64,000 bases of DNA. Source: Taibaiella koreensis. GTDB lineage: Bacteria; Bacteroidota; Bacteroidia; Chitinophagales; Chitinophagaceae. This document shows, piece after piece, positions 26,347 to 33,611 of the stretch; the first letter of the stretch is position 1, and each line of letters begins with the position of its first letter. Below the pieces are notes generated by a model. The model worked only from the letters and a program-made list of their open reading frames with translations, was not told the DNA's origin and ran no database searches. The stretch covers positions 496,001-560,000 of the forward strand of contig NZ_QVNU01000003.1 of the NCBI RefSeq assembly GCF_003545715.1. Reading direction: 5' to 3'. The translations under genes were made by a program, and so were the position numbers.

Positions 26347-28176
26347 ATGAGTCACGAAGCAACAACCGGACAAGCGCACGCAGCGCACGCTCACCTGGAT
26401 TCACACGGACATGCGCATGCGCACGGCCATGAACACCATGAGCAGCACTTTATCCAAAAGTGGATCTTCAGCCAGGATCACAAAGTGATTGCCAAGCAGT
26501 ACCTGATCAGTGGTATCATATGGGCTGTGATCGGCGCGTTATTCTCCGTATTCTTCCGTCTGCAGCTGGGTTTCCCCGAAGATACTTTCCCCATCATGGA
26601 AAAATTCCTCGGACATTGGGCCAAAGGCGGTAAACTCACGCCCGAGTTCTACTACGCTTTGGTAACCATGCACGGTACCATTCTGGTGTTCTTCGTATTG
26701 ACCGCCGGTTTGAGTGGTACCTTCAGTAACTTCCTTATACCATTGCAGATCGGCGCCCGTGATATGGCTTCGCCTTTCATGAACATGCTGTCTTACTGGT
26801 TCTTCTTTATATCCAGTGTCATCATGTTTGCTTCGCTGTTTGTACAAACGGGTCCTGCAGCCGGTGGCTGGACGACCTATCCGCCATTGAGTGCTCTTAA
26901 AGAAGCATCATTGGGCTCGGGGCTTGGTATGGATCTATGGCTCATCAGTATGGCCCTCTTCGTAGTATCGCAACTGCTGGCCGGTCTCAACTATATCACT
27001 ACCATCCTCAATATGCGGACGAAGGGCATGAAGATGACCCGTCTGCCGCTGACCATCTGGGCCTTGTTCTTTACAGCCGTCCTGGGTGTACTGTCTTTCC
27101 CCGTACTGTTATCCGGATTTGTACTGCTGATCTTTGATCGTCACTTCGGTACCAGCTTTTATCTTTCCGAGATCTTTATCGGTGGTAAAGCGTTGTCCCA
27201 CATCGGCGGCTCTGCCGTACTATACCAGCACTTATTCTGGTTCCTGGGGCACCCCGAGGTGTACATCGTGATGCTGCCGGGTATGGGTATGGCCTCCGAG
27301 ATACTGTCTACGCATAGCCGTAAGCCTATCTTCGGTTACCTGGCCATGATCATTTCACTTACCGGTATCACCGCCCTGGCCTTCGTTGTATGGGCGCACC
27401 ATATGTTCGTGACCGGTATGAGCCCCTTCCTCGGTGGTATCTTCGTATTGCTGACGCTATTGATTGCGATCCCGTCGGCGATCAAGGTATTCAACTGGCT
27501 CACCACTATCTGGAGAGGTAATCTTAAGTTTACCGTACCTATGATGTTTGCGCTGGGTTTTGTTTCCCTGTTCATCTCCGGTGGTCTTACCGGTATCTTC
27601 CTGGGTAACTCGGCACTGGATATTCACCTGCACGATACTTACTTCGTTATTGCACACTTCCACCTGGTAATGGGTGTGAGCGCCTTCTTCGGTATGTTTG
27701 CCGGTATTTACCACTGGTTCCCCAAGATGTTTGGCCGCTTCATGAACAATACTCTGGGCTATATCCACTTCTTCATTACACTGGCCGGTGCTTACCTTAT
27801 CTTCTGGCCCATGCACTATGAAGGATTTGCCGGTATGCCGCGTCGTTACTACGATTACAGCGCTTGGGAATCGTTCAAGCAATTCGGGCATCTCAACGCC
27901 TTTATCAGCGTAGTGGTGATCGTCGTATTCTTTACACAACTGCTTTTCGTGTTCAACTTCTTTATGAGCATCTTTAAGGGACGCCGGGTTACCAATCCCA
28001 ATCCCTGGGGTTCTACTACACTGGAATGGACTACGCCCATACATCCGGGTCACGGCAACTGGGAAGGCGATATTCCCGAAGTATACCGCTGGCCTTACGA
28101 TTATAAAGATGATGGTCAGGGTAACGACTTCGTCCCTCAAAATATACCGCTGAAACCCGGTGAAGAAGAACATTAG
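26347..28176 (+). CDS. coxA: Cytochrome c oxidase subunit I
   Basis: Catalytic subunit I of the aa3-type oxidase (609 aa, 12 transmembrane helices), reducing oxygen at the haem a3-CuB site and pumping protons. Diagnostic motifs are LFWFLGHPEVYIVMLPGMG (CuB His and cross-linked Tyr), WAHHMFVTGM (CuB His pair) and HLHDTYFVIAHFHLVMG (haem ligands). The first ~35 residues are unusually His-rich (HGHAHAHGHEHHEQH), which could help copper delivery; this is inference. Subunits III and IV do not follow in this window. A strong terminator lies 12 bp after the stop. Confidence 0.96.
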   Translation: MSHEATTGQAHAAHAHLDSHGHAHAHGHEHHEQHFIQKWIFSQDHKVIAKQYLISGIIWAVIGALFSVFFRLQLGFPEDTFPIMEKFLGHWAKGGKLTPEFYYALVTMHGTILVFFVLTAGLSGTFSNFLIPLQIGARDMASPFMNMLSYWFFFISSVIMFASLFVQTGPAAGGWTTYPPLSALKEASLGSGLGMDLWLISMALFVVSQLLAGLNYITTILNMRTKGMKMTRLPLTIWALFFTAVLGVLSFPVLLSGFVLLIFDRHFGTSFYLSEIFIGGKALSHIGGSAVLYQHLFWFLGHPEVYIVMLPGMGMASEILSTHSRKPIFGYLAMIISLTGITALAFVVWAHHMFVTGMSPFLGGIFVLLTLLIAIPSAIKVFNWLTTIWRGNLKFTVPMMFALGFVSLFISGGLTGIFLGNSALDIHLHDTYFVIAHFHLVMGVSAFFGMFAGIYHWFPKMFGRFMNNTLGYIHFFITLAGAYLIFWPMHYEGFAGMPRRYYDYSAWESFKQFGHLNAFISVVVIVVFFTQLLFVFNFFMSIFKGRRVTNPNPWGSTTLEWTTPIHPGHGNWEGDIPEVYRWPYDYKDDGQGNDFVPQNIPLKPGEEEH

Positions 28177-28187
28177 TCACGATAATG

Positions 28188-28217
28188 AGCGCCGTCCGCA
28201 GGACGGCGCTTTTCTTT
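28188..28217 (+). terminator. Intrinsic terminator of the act-cox operon
   Basis: A perfect 10-bp GC-rich stem (28188-28197 with 28201-28210, GCA loop) is followed by TTTCTTT. Confidence 0.85.
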
Positions 28218-28223
28218 GTATAG

Positions 28224-28366
28224 GACTATCCTGATACAGGAAACGAAACAATCTCCGGTCCTTGAGCTTGTCGAGAAAGTAAAGGGTAGCTATAATTGGT
28301 GCTTCGACGGGCTCAGCAGCCGTTATCAAGACGAATTTGGGTAATGTTTCCTATATCGGGATCGTC
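28224..28366. repeat. Nested imperfect palindromic (REP/MITE-like) element
   Basis: Outer arms 28224-28244 and 28346-28366 are complementary at 18 of 21 positions. Inner arms near 28261-28275 and 28301-28316 carry the TTGAGC..GTCGA motif in opposite orientations. The whole 143-bp unit could fold on itself. It sits directly after the coxA terminator and before the ChaN-like gene. Confidence 0.55.
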
Positions 28367-28418
28367 AGTTCTTTGTAAATACTTGCTGACATTCGGCCCC
28401 CAAGCCCCTTTTAAGGCC

Positions 28419-28426
28419 TACCTTTG
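28419..28426 (+). promoter_or_regulatory. Candidate -7 box for the ChaN-like gene (TACCTTTG)
   Basis: Exact TAnnTTTG match only 20 bp before the ATG at 28446, which supports that start over an in-frame GTG at 28296. Confidence 0.45.
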
Positions 28427-28445
28427 CGGCCTAAATCCTTTTATA

Positions 28446-29321
28446 ATGCGTTTTCTTTTGCTCCCGATACTGCTGATGACAGCTTACTGTGGCGTTACCC
28501 AGGTGCCCGGCGTCGATTATAAGCTCTACGATGCCCGGTTGAAAAAGGAGACGACCATCGAAGCCATAGCAGCGGGTATCGGTAGCGGCGAAGTGCTGGT
28601 ATTTGGTGAGCAGCACGACGACTCCATCGGGCACCTGATGGAGAAGAAGGTATTGGAGGCGCTTTACGCAAAGCAGGGTAATGCAGTAATGCTGGCTATG
28701 GAGATGTTTCACCGCGATGTTCAGTATATCCTCGACGAGTACCTGGCCGGCCTCATCAGCGAGAAGAATTTTGTAAAGGAGGCAAGGGCCTGGGACAGCT
28801 ATAAAACCGATTATAAGCCGGCGGTGGAATTTGCCAAAGAAAAGCACCTGCGTGTAATTGCGGCCAATGCACCTTCCCGCTATACCAATATGGTGACCCG
28901 TAACGGACTGAGCGCCCTCGAGGGTTTGAGCAAGGAAGTAAAACAGCAGTATATCGCTCCCTTACCGGTTGATACGGTTACCGGGCCCTATTACGATAAA
29001 TTCCTGGAGGCTATGGGTGGTCATACGACGCCCGGCATGCACCTGTTCCAGTCGCAGAGCTTTTGGGATGCCACCATGTCCTGGTCTATTGCAGAGGCGC
29101 TCAAGCAGTATAAAAAAGGCGTTGTGCTGATGTTCAACGGACGCTTTCACAGCGATTATCACCTGGGATTGGTGCAGCGGCTCGAGCGTAATTATAAAAA
29201 GAAAGTAACGACGATCAGCAGCTTTGCGGCATCGGATTTCGCTGCGCCTGACTGGAACCGATATGCTGCCCAGGGCGACTATATCCTCATCACCAGCGGA
29301 AAGCCTGAGGAGGCGCAGTAG
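28446..29321 (+). CDS. ChaN family (haem-binding uptake/DUF399) protein
   Basis: Exported protein of 291 aa in the ChaN/Tiki-like family, which includes haem-binding lipoproteins linked to iron uptake. Visible family motifs are VLVFGEQHDDSIGHLMEKKV near the N-terminus, LAMEMFHRDVQYILDEYL, ARAWDSY..DYKPAVEFA, VIAANAPSRY and QSFWDATMSW. A hydrophobic N-terminal signal is present but without a perfect lipobox (LMTAYCG is close). The ATG at 28446 was chosen because the longer form would run into the palindromic element and the -7 box. Its biochemical role here is uncertain. Confidence 0.82.
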   Translation: MRFLLLPILLMTAYCGVTQVPGVDYKLYDARLKKETTIEAIAAGIGSGEVLVFGEQHDDSIGHLMEKKVLEALYAKQGNAVMLAMEMFHRDVQYILDEYLAGLISEKNFVKEARAWDSYKTDYKPAVEFAKEKHLRVIAANAPSRYTNMVTRNGLSALEGLSKEVKQQYIAPLPVDTVTGPYYDKFLEAMGGHTTPGMHLFQSQSFWDATMSWSIAEALKQYKKGVVLMFNGRFHSDYHLGLVQRLERNYKKKVTTISSFAASDFAAPDWNRYAAQGDYILITSGKPEEAQ

Positions 29322-29336
29322 GCGCTGCTCCCCGCT

Positions 29337-30068
29337 TTAAGAAGCGCTGACCATGCTACCGGATGCCGGGACCAGCGCCGCTTCGAATGCTTTGGCAAAT
29401 TGTTGCGCGAAGATCCTTTTTACCTCTTCTTCATCAACTTTCCGGCCCAGCTCCCGTTCCATGCTGGTCACGCCTTTATCGGTAATGCCGCAGGGAACAA
29501 TATAATTGAAGTATTGCAGATCGGTATTGACATTGAGCGCCAGGCCATGTATCGTGATCCAGCGGCTGCTTTTCACACCCATAGCGCATATTTTGCGTGC
29601 CTGTGACGTGTCGGCTTCCAGCCACACGCCCGTGGAGCCGGGCAACCTTCCCGATACGATGCCATATTCCTGCAGTGTAAGAATGATCGCCTCCTCAAGG
29701 GTACGCATGTACCGGCCCAGGTCGGTAAAGAATTGCTCCAGGTCCAGCACCGGGTAGGCGACCATCTGTCCCGGTCCGTGATAAGTGATATCGCCGCCGC
29801 GATTGGTCTTGTAGAAGCGTACGTCCAGGTCTTTCATCCGCTGGTCGTTGATCAACAGGTTTTCTTCGATACCGCTTTTTCCCAGGGTATAGACATGCGG
29901 GTGCTGGCACAGGAACAGGTAATGAGGGATCGTTTGCGCAAAGGCAGCTGCTTCCTGGCGGAAGCGCGCTGACTTAATATCGAGACCCTCTTTCATGTAT
30001 TGCTCCTGCAGGGTCCAGGCTTCGCCATACTCTATCGTACCCAGGTCTTTTAATAGCACAGTATTCAT
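29337..30068 (-). CDS. lipB: Octanoyl-[ACP]:protein octanoyltransferase
   Basis: Transfers octanoyl groups from acyl carrier protein to lipoyl domains, the first step of lipoate synthesis. Key motifs are GGDITYHGPGQMVAYPVLDL, the catalytic Lys in GVKSSRWITIHGLALNV and the catalytic Cys in PCGITDKGV. The ATG at 30068 gives 243 aa and follows a -7 box at 30097-30104. The alternative ATG at 30095 would lie almost on that box. It is convergent with the ChaN-like gene, with a 15-bp gap. No lipA is in view. Confidence 0.93.
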   Translation of the reverse strand: MNTVLLKDLGTIEYGEAWTLQEQYMKEGLDIKSARFRQEAAAFAQTIPHYLFLCQHPHVYTLGKSGIEENLLINDQRMKDLDVRFYKTNRGGDITYHGPGQMVAYPVLDLEQFFTDLGRYMRTLEEAIILTLQEYGIVSGRLPGSTGVWLEADTSQARKICAMGVKSSRWITIHGLALNVNTDLQYFNYIVPCGITDKGVTSMERELGRKVDEEEVKRIFAQQFAKAFEAALVPASGSMVSAS

Positions 30069-30096
30069 AAGCGTCAACTGGCCGTTTGCCAGCATG

Positions 30097-30104
30097 CAAA
30101 ATTA
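30097..30104 (-). promoter_or_regulatory. Candidate -7 box for lipB
   Basis: Minus strand reads TAATTTTG, an exact TAnnTTTG match 29 bp before the chosen lipB start. Confidence 0.4.
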
Positions 30105-30161
30105 CGATAAAAATGGCAGGGCCGCTTATCGCTCTATGGGCAGCCTCGTTACAAATGTAAA

Positions 30162-30191
30162 CAGAGCCGACCGGTTTTCCGGTCGGCTCTG
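30162..30191 (-). terminator. Hairpin terminator of the EGF-like lipoprotein gene
   Basis: A 13-bp perfect stem (30162-30174 with 30179-30191) has a 4-nt loop. On the minus strand it is followed by TTTACATTTG, a weak T-tract. Confidence 0.65.
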
Positions 30192-30220
30192 CTCTATAGT
30201 CCGATTGGTCTTGCCGATAA

Positions 30221-30730
30221 TTATTGGCTGATGCGCAGGCCGGAGAAATAGCAATTCTGGCGGGTGCTCACCTTCTTATTAAGCGTTTGCATGTATAGCT
30301 GCAGCAAGCCGCCGTCTACACGCATATAAGCATTGATCTCTACGTCATCGTCGTTGTAGGTGTAGAAGCGGGTCTCGGGTGTTTCTGCAGTGCCTTTATA
30401 GCCCAGCAAAGCTGTATTACCGGCGCCTAGCTTCAGCAATACCTGGTCGGGCTCGCTTACCAGCGAAACATCTACCGTATCGCTGATGATGGGGAAATTG
30501 TTGCAACGGGTGCTGCCGGCCCATTTGCCGATAAAGCGGCTGGCAGTTTTGATCTCACATTCGGCGCCTTCAAAGCCGGTAGGACATTGGCAATAGCCGT
30601 CGCTGCAGCTACCGCCATTCTTACAGGCCAGATCGCTACAGGGGTCTTTTACGCAGGAGTTGAACAGCACCATACTGGCAATGGCAAAAAAGCTGAAAAC
30701 GGTAACAAGTATGGATTTCCAATTTTTCAT
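30221..30730 (-). CDS. EGF-like domain lipoprotein
   Basis: Small surface lipoprotein of 169 aa. The lipobox VLFNSC gives a lipidated Cys about 25 residues in. A short Cys-rich EGF-like domain follows immediately (CSDLACKNGGSCSDGYCQC, then CPTGFEGAEC). The remaining ~110 residues look like a lipocalin-type beta domain (RFIGKWAGSTRC). The ATG at 30730 is chosen because it starts the signal peptide; an upstream in-frame Met adds an implausible leader. Binding target unknown. It is flanked by hairpins and probably monocistronic. Confidence 0.8.
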   Translation of the reverse strand: MKNWKSILVTVFSFFAIASMVLFNSCVKDPCSDLACKNGGSCSDGYCQCPTGFEGAECEIKTASRFIGKWAGSTRCNNFPIISDTVDVSLVSEPDQVLLKLGAGNTALLGYKGTAETPETRFYTYNDDDVEINAYMRVDGGLLQLYMQTLNKKVSTRQNCYFSGLRISQ

Positions 30731-30905
30731 ATTACACTGTAAAATTTTCTTATAGAAGAAGGACGGTTTAGGATGAAATAGGCTGTTAAGATACAAAATA
30801 AAATGAAAAGACAAGGGGAAAGCCAATTTATTTAGGGCTCGCTACAAAAAAAAGAAGCTGTCCGGTGGGGAGCAGCTTCGATGAGATGACGAGGGTTAAG
30901 GGGCG

Positions 30906-31337
30906 TTAAGGACGATCATTTTCGGGAGGGGCGCTTGTTGTGGCCGACTTCATATCCCGGGTGTTCTTCTGCACGGCAATGGCGCCGAACAAGCTTAATA
31001 CGAACGACATGGCATAGAAGCCTTTTTCGCTCTTGCTCAGCCCGGCATTCCACAAGCCTACAGTGAGCAATACGATACATAAGATAAGGCAGAACCAGGA
31101 CAGGCCATAATAGATATTGGTGACCGGGATGCCTTCCAGCTGGTCCCGCACGGCCTTTTGCACGGAAATGGCGGAAAACAGGCCAAACATGAGCACCGTA
31201 AAGTAGTATCCTTTTTCATTCAGCAGCATATCGGCGTTCCATAAACCGATGAGGAAGGCGACGATACCGGCAAGGAGGGCGACCCAGGAAGCCGCCATAA
31301 AAGCGGCAGAGGGCTGCAGGGAGGTTTTTTGTTGCAT
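30906..31337 (-). CDS. YiaA/YiaB family inner membrane protein
   Basis: Integral membrane protein of 143 aa with four transmembrane helices arranged as two similar halves: [20 protein letters not shown] and [20 protein letters not shown]. This internal duplication and length match the YiaA/YiaB two-helix-repeat family. Function is unknown in any organism. It lies 75 bp from the Crp-family gene, with both on the minus strand; a -7 box (31360-31367) suggests its own promoter. Confidence 0.82.
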   Translation of the reverse strand: MQQKTSLQPSAAFMAASWVALLAGIVAFLIGLWNADMLLNEKGYYFTVLMFGLFSAISVQKAVRDQLEGIPVTNIYYGLSWFCLILCIVLLTVGLWNAGLSKSEKGFYAMSFVLSLFGAIAVQKNTRDMKSATTSAPPENDRP

Positions 31338-31359
31338 AGCATTTACTTCTTTATAGATA

Positions 31360-31367
31360 CAAAGCTA
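31360..31367 (-). promoter_or_regulatory. Candidate -7 box for the YiaA/B gene
   Basis: Minus strand TAGCTTTG, an exact TAnnTTTG match 22 bp before the start codon. Confidence 0.4.
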
Positions 31368-31412
31368 TCAACAGCGAAAAGCATATCTTTTGACATTGGT
31401 CAAAAACGGAGC

Positions 31413-31982
31413 TCAACGTGAAAGCCGGCCGCGGGCCCGGCTCAGGGTCTCCTGCGACATGCCCAGGTACGATGCGATATAGCCCAGCGGCACCCGCTCG
31501 ATAATGTGCGGCATACGCTCCAGGAGGCGTCCGTACAGCTCCGGAGCCGTTTTGAACTGGGCGTTGACGTACCGTTCCTCCAGACGGATATAGTACTTTT
31601 CGTAAGCCATGCGCAGCAGGCGTTCTGCTTTGTGATGTGCCGCCAGCAGCTCATCCAGCTTGCTCTTTGGAATCTCCCACAAGATGCAGTCTTCAAGCAG
31701 CTGAATGCTTTCAATAGCGGGTTCCCGGGTAGTAAAGCTATGAAAGGAAGTAACGAAATCATTTTCAAAGCCAAACCAGTGGGTAACCTCCCTGCCATCC
31801 AGGTTATAGAATCCCCTGAGACATCCCTGTTCCAGGAAGTAGAGGTGGCGGCATATCCGGCCTTCCCTGATGAGGAATTCGCCTTTAGGTATCCTTAGTT
31901 CCCGGAAGCTGTTCCGCAGATCATCCCGGAGCGCTTCGTCGATATGATGCATATCTGTAAGGTGCTGCAATAATCTTTCCAT
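31413..31982 (-). CDS. Crp/Fnr family transcriptional regulator
   Basis: One-component regulator of 189 aa. An N-terminal cyclic-nucleotide-binding-like beta-roll (residues ~20-115, GEFLIREGRICRHLYFLEQG) is followed by a long dimerisation helix. The C-terminal helix-turn-helix is PLGYIASYLGMSQETLSR. No Fnr-type cysteine cluster is present and the effector is unknown. The ATG at 31982 is used; the longer reading frame extends through promoter DNA. Its first 13 codons and ~78 bp of upstream sequence are duplicated at 33493-33611. An imperfect inverted repeat (TGCAGC..GCTGCA) just upstream could be an operator. Confidence 0.87.
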   Translation of the reverse strand: MERLLQHLTDMHHIDEALRDDLRNSFRELRIPKGEFLIREGRICRHLYFLEQGCLRGFYNLDGREVTHWFGFENDFVTSFHSFTTREPAIESIQLLEDCILWEIPKSKLDELLAAHHKAERLLRMAYEKYYIRLEERYVNAQFKTAPELYGRLLERMPHIIERVPLGYIASYLGMSQETLSRARGRLSR

Positions 31983-32060
31983 GGCCGTTTTAATGCAGCG
32001 TAAAAATAACGCAAAAATGCTGCACCCGTATGGAAAGCCAGACGGGGTTAAGCGTTTAAA
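31942..32060. repeat. Direct repeat copy A (crp 5' end and upstream region)
   Basis: This 119-bp segment matches 33493-33611 at 110 positions by direct alignment. All nine differences are transitions. It covers the crp start codon and upstream region. Confidence 0.9.
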
Positions 32061-32170
32061 TATAACACCTGGTGCAAGTGTAATACCGGGATACGCATAA
32101 TTTTCATAGTGCTGAGTTACCAGGTCCGGTATTATCCAGGCCTTTATTATTTGGATGCTCAATGTCGTTC

Positions 32171-32328
32171 AGTTAAACATTTAAGGAAAAAGGCATGTAG
32201 TTAACCGCGAAGGACGCTAAGTTGTACGCAGAGGACGCAAAGAATTAGCGTGAAATGCCACACTTAGAAGTATTGACCGCGAAAGGGATATGCCGGTAGC
32301 CAACAACCGACCTTGATCAGCTGCACCT
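32171..32328 (+). repeat. Dispersed ~155-bp repeat, copy 1
   Basis: The region is recognisably homologous, in reverse complement, to 59354-59507. The best-conserved part is the GGTTAAC..TAGCG..GTACGC..TTTG core, with weaker matches (TGATCA..TCGGTT, CCGGnnATATCC) extending to the far end. There is no coding potential. Confidence 0.65.
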
Positions 32329-32390
32329 ATTAGGGCAATGTCTTAACTTCCTCAACGGTATTGAGATGCTTTGATGGCGCCCGCAAACCT

Positions 32391-32500
32391 CAGGATGACA
32401 GTATGATGTTTATGATTTTGTGCTTGCTCAGACTGTAAACATCATACTGTCATCCTGATCCGAAGCTTGCGCAGCTTGCGACGGGAAGGATCTCTTCCCG
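32391..32500. repeat. Perfect 22-bp inverted repeat and adjacent small hairpin
   Basis: Arms 32391-32412 and 32436-32457 are perfect reverse complements around a 23-nt loop. A second hairpin (CGGGAA/TTCCCG, 32482-32500) follows. The GTCATCCTGA..GAAGGATCT wording resembles intergenic repeats seen in many Bacteroidota genomes. The 32061-32627 interval otherwise holds no gene. Confidence 0.75.
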
Positions 32501-32627
32501 TTGAAAAAGGATATTTGTATAGGTCAGAAGAAAGCTATTCCCTCAGCTCATGAGATTACCCTCGCGGGACGAAATTTTAAAATGCTACAAATACCCTGTT
32601 TCTTAACTAAACGACATTGATTTGGAT

Positions 32628-32969
32628 TCAATATGTCCAATGCCATTTCACCTTCAGTTGCTTGTCTATCACCATTTCGTATTTCCCTTCAAAACCAGTT
32701 AGATCGTTGTAAAAGTAGTCTGAATCATGATTCAGGTAAATAAGAGGTGTCATTTGTATGTCATGTCCTCCTTTTATTTCGCCAAGTGATACTTTTCTTT
32801 CACTAATCGCTCCGGATTGGATTTTATAAAACTTAATCACAGAGCCATTAGCATTTATAAGCACGCTGTCAATAAATTGGCCGGAATTGTTTTGAATAAC
32901 GATAGCGTTTGATAGACGCAGGTTGCAGCTTGTAAAAGCCAGCAATAGTATTACGATAGTGTAACGCAT
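32628..32969 (-). CDS. Small lipoprotein, paralogue of the next gene
   Basis: Unrecognised 113-aa lipoprotein with lipobox LAFTSC. The mature part contains IDSVLINANGSVIKFYKI, DIQMTPLIYL and FYNDLTGFEGKYEMVI. These align throughout with the 117-aa protein at 33100 (IDSLIIDANGTLVKFYNI, DITMTPVFFI, LYNDLTGTYGSYKLTL), so the two arose by tandem duplication. The ATG at 32969 is used; a longer form starts at 33023. Location next to the peptide cluster is suggestive only. Function unknown. Confidence 0.72.
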   Translation of the reverse strand: MRYTIVILLLAFTSCNLRLSNAIVIQNNSGQFIDSVLINANGSVIKFYKIQSGAISERKVSLGEIKGGHDIQMTPLIYLNHDSDYFYNDLTGFEGKYEMVIDKQLKVKWHWTY

Positions 32970-33099
32970 GGCTATTGGTTGGTAGGAGTAAGACGGTTGT
33001 GCCAGAAATTTTTTTACAGACAATTGAGTTCCGATTTATATTGAGCCATGGCCATTTTTTAGCAAGAATTTTTACTGCATCCAGTGTATCTTAGCTATC

Positions 33100-33453
33100 T
33101 TATCTAACCATTTCCCAAGTCACTTCAAGCTTTTTACTTAAGGTAAGCTTGTACGACCCATACGTTCCGGTTAAGTCATTATAAAGTAAAGTGCCATCGA
33201 TTTTTTGACCTTGAATAAAGAAAACGGGCGTCATTGTTATATCGCGGTTACTCTTTAAAGGCGGTTCTATAGTCTTTTCCGCTTTCTTGCCGGCGGGTAT
33301 GTTATAGAACTTTACCAAAGTGCCATTGGCATCGATGATCAAACTGTCGATAGAGCTTGATGAGTTATTCTCAACGTAAATCACATTCTTTTCAAAGAGC
33401 CAACAAGAGCTGCAACCTATTGCCGCAAAAGAGAACACAAGTATCTTCTTCAT
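33100..33453 (-). CDS. Small lipoprotein, paralogue of the downstream gene
   Basis: Unrecognised 117-aa lipoprotein; the lipobox-like IGCSSC falls at residues ~12-17. It is the tandem paralogue of the 32628 gene (see motifs there), 130 bp apart. Its start codon lies 2 bp after the stop of the duplicated crp fragment, so the copied crp upstream region sits where its own promoter should be. Possible roles such as immunity or signal perception for the adjacent peptide system are guesses. Confidence 0.72.
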   Translation of the reverse strand: MKKILVFSFAAIGCSSCWLFEKNVIYVENNSSSSIDSLIIDANGTLVKFYNIPAGKKAEKTIEPPLKSNRDITMTPVFFIQGQKIDGTLLYNDLTGTYGSYKLTLSKKLEVTWEMVR

Positions 33454-33455
33454 TA

Positions 33456-33533
33456 TTATTGATTTGTTGGAATTGTGACGGTTCCCGTGATTATATAATG
33501 CATGTCTGTAAGACGCTGCAACAATCTTTCCAT
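33456..33533 (-). pseudogene. 5' fragment of the crp gene (duplicate)
   Basis: This 25-codon frame begins MERLLQRLTDMHYI, matching the first codons of the Crp-family gene at 31982 (MERLLQHLTDMHHI), then diverges into unrelated codons and stops. It is part of direct repeat copy B and is not expected to make a functional regulator. Confidence 0.7.
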
Positions 33534-33611
33534 GGCCGTTTTAATGCAGCGTAAAAATAACGCAAAAATGCTGCGCCCGTATGGAAAGCCAGATGAGGTT
33601 AGGCGTTTAAA
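33493..33611. repeat. Direct repeat copy B
   Basis: Matches 31942-32060 in the same orientation, offset by 1551 bp. It also contains the last four codons, counting the stop, of gwsS, marking one boundary of the peptide-cluster segment. Confidence 0.9.

Noticed and set aside
28296-28445. 50-residue N-terminal extension of the ChaN-like protein
   Set aside because: It would translate the palindromic element and the -7 box. The ATG at 28446 begins a proper signal sequence.
31983-32162. 60-residue N-terminal extension of the Crp-family regulator
   Set aside because: It covers the duplicated upstream DNA, and its residues match no Crp/Fnr family start.
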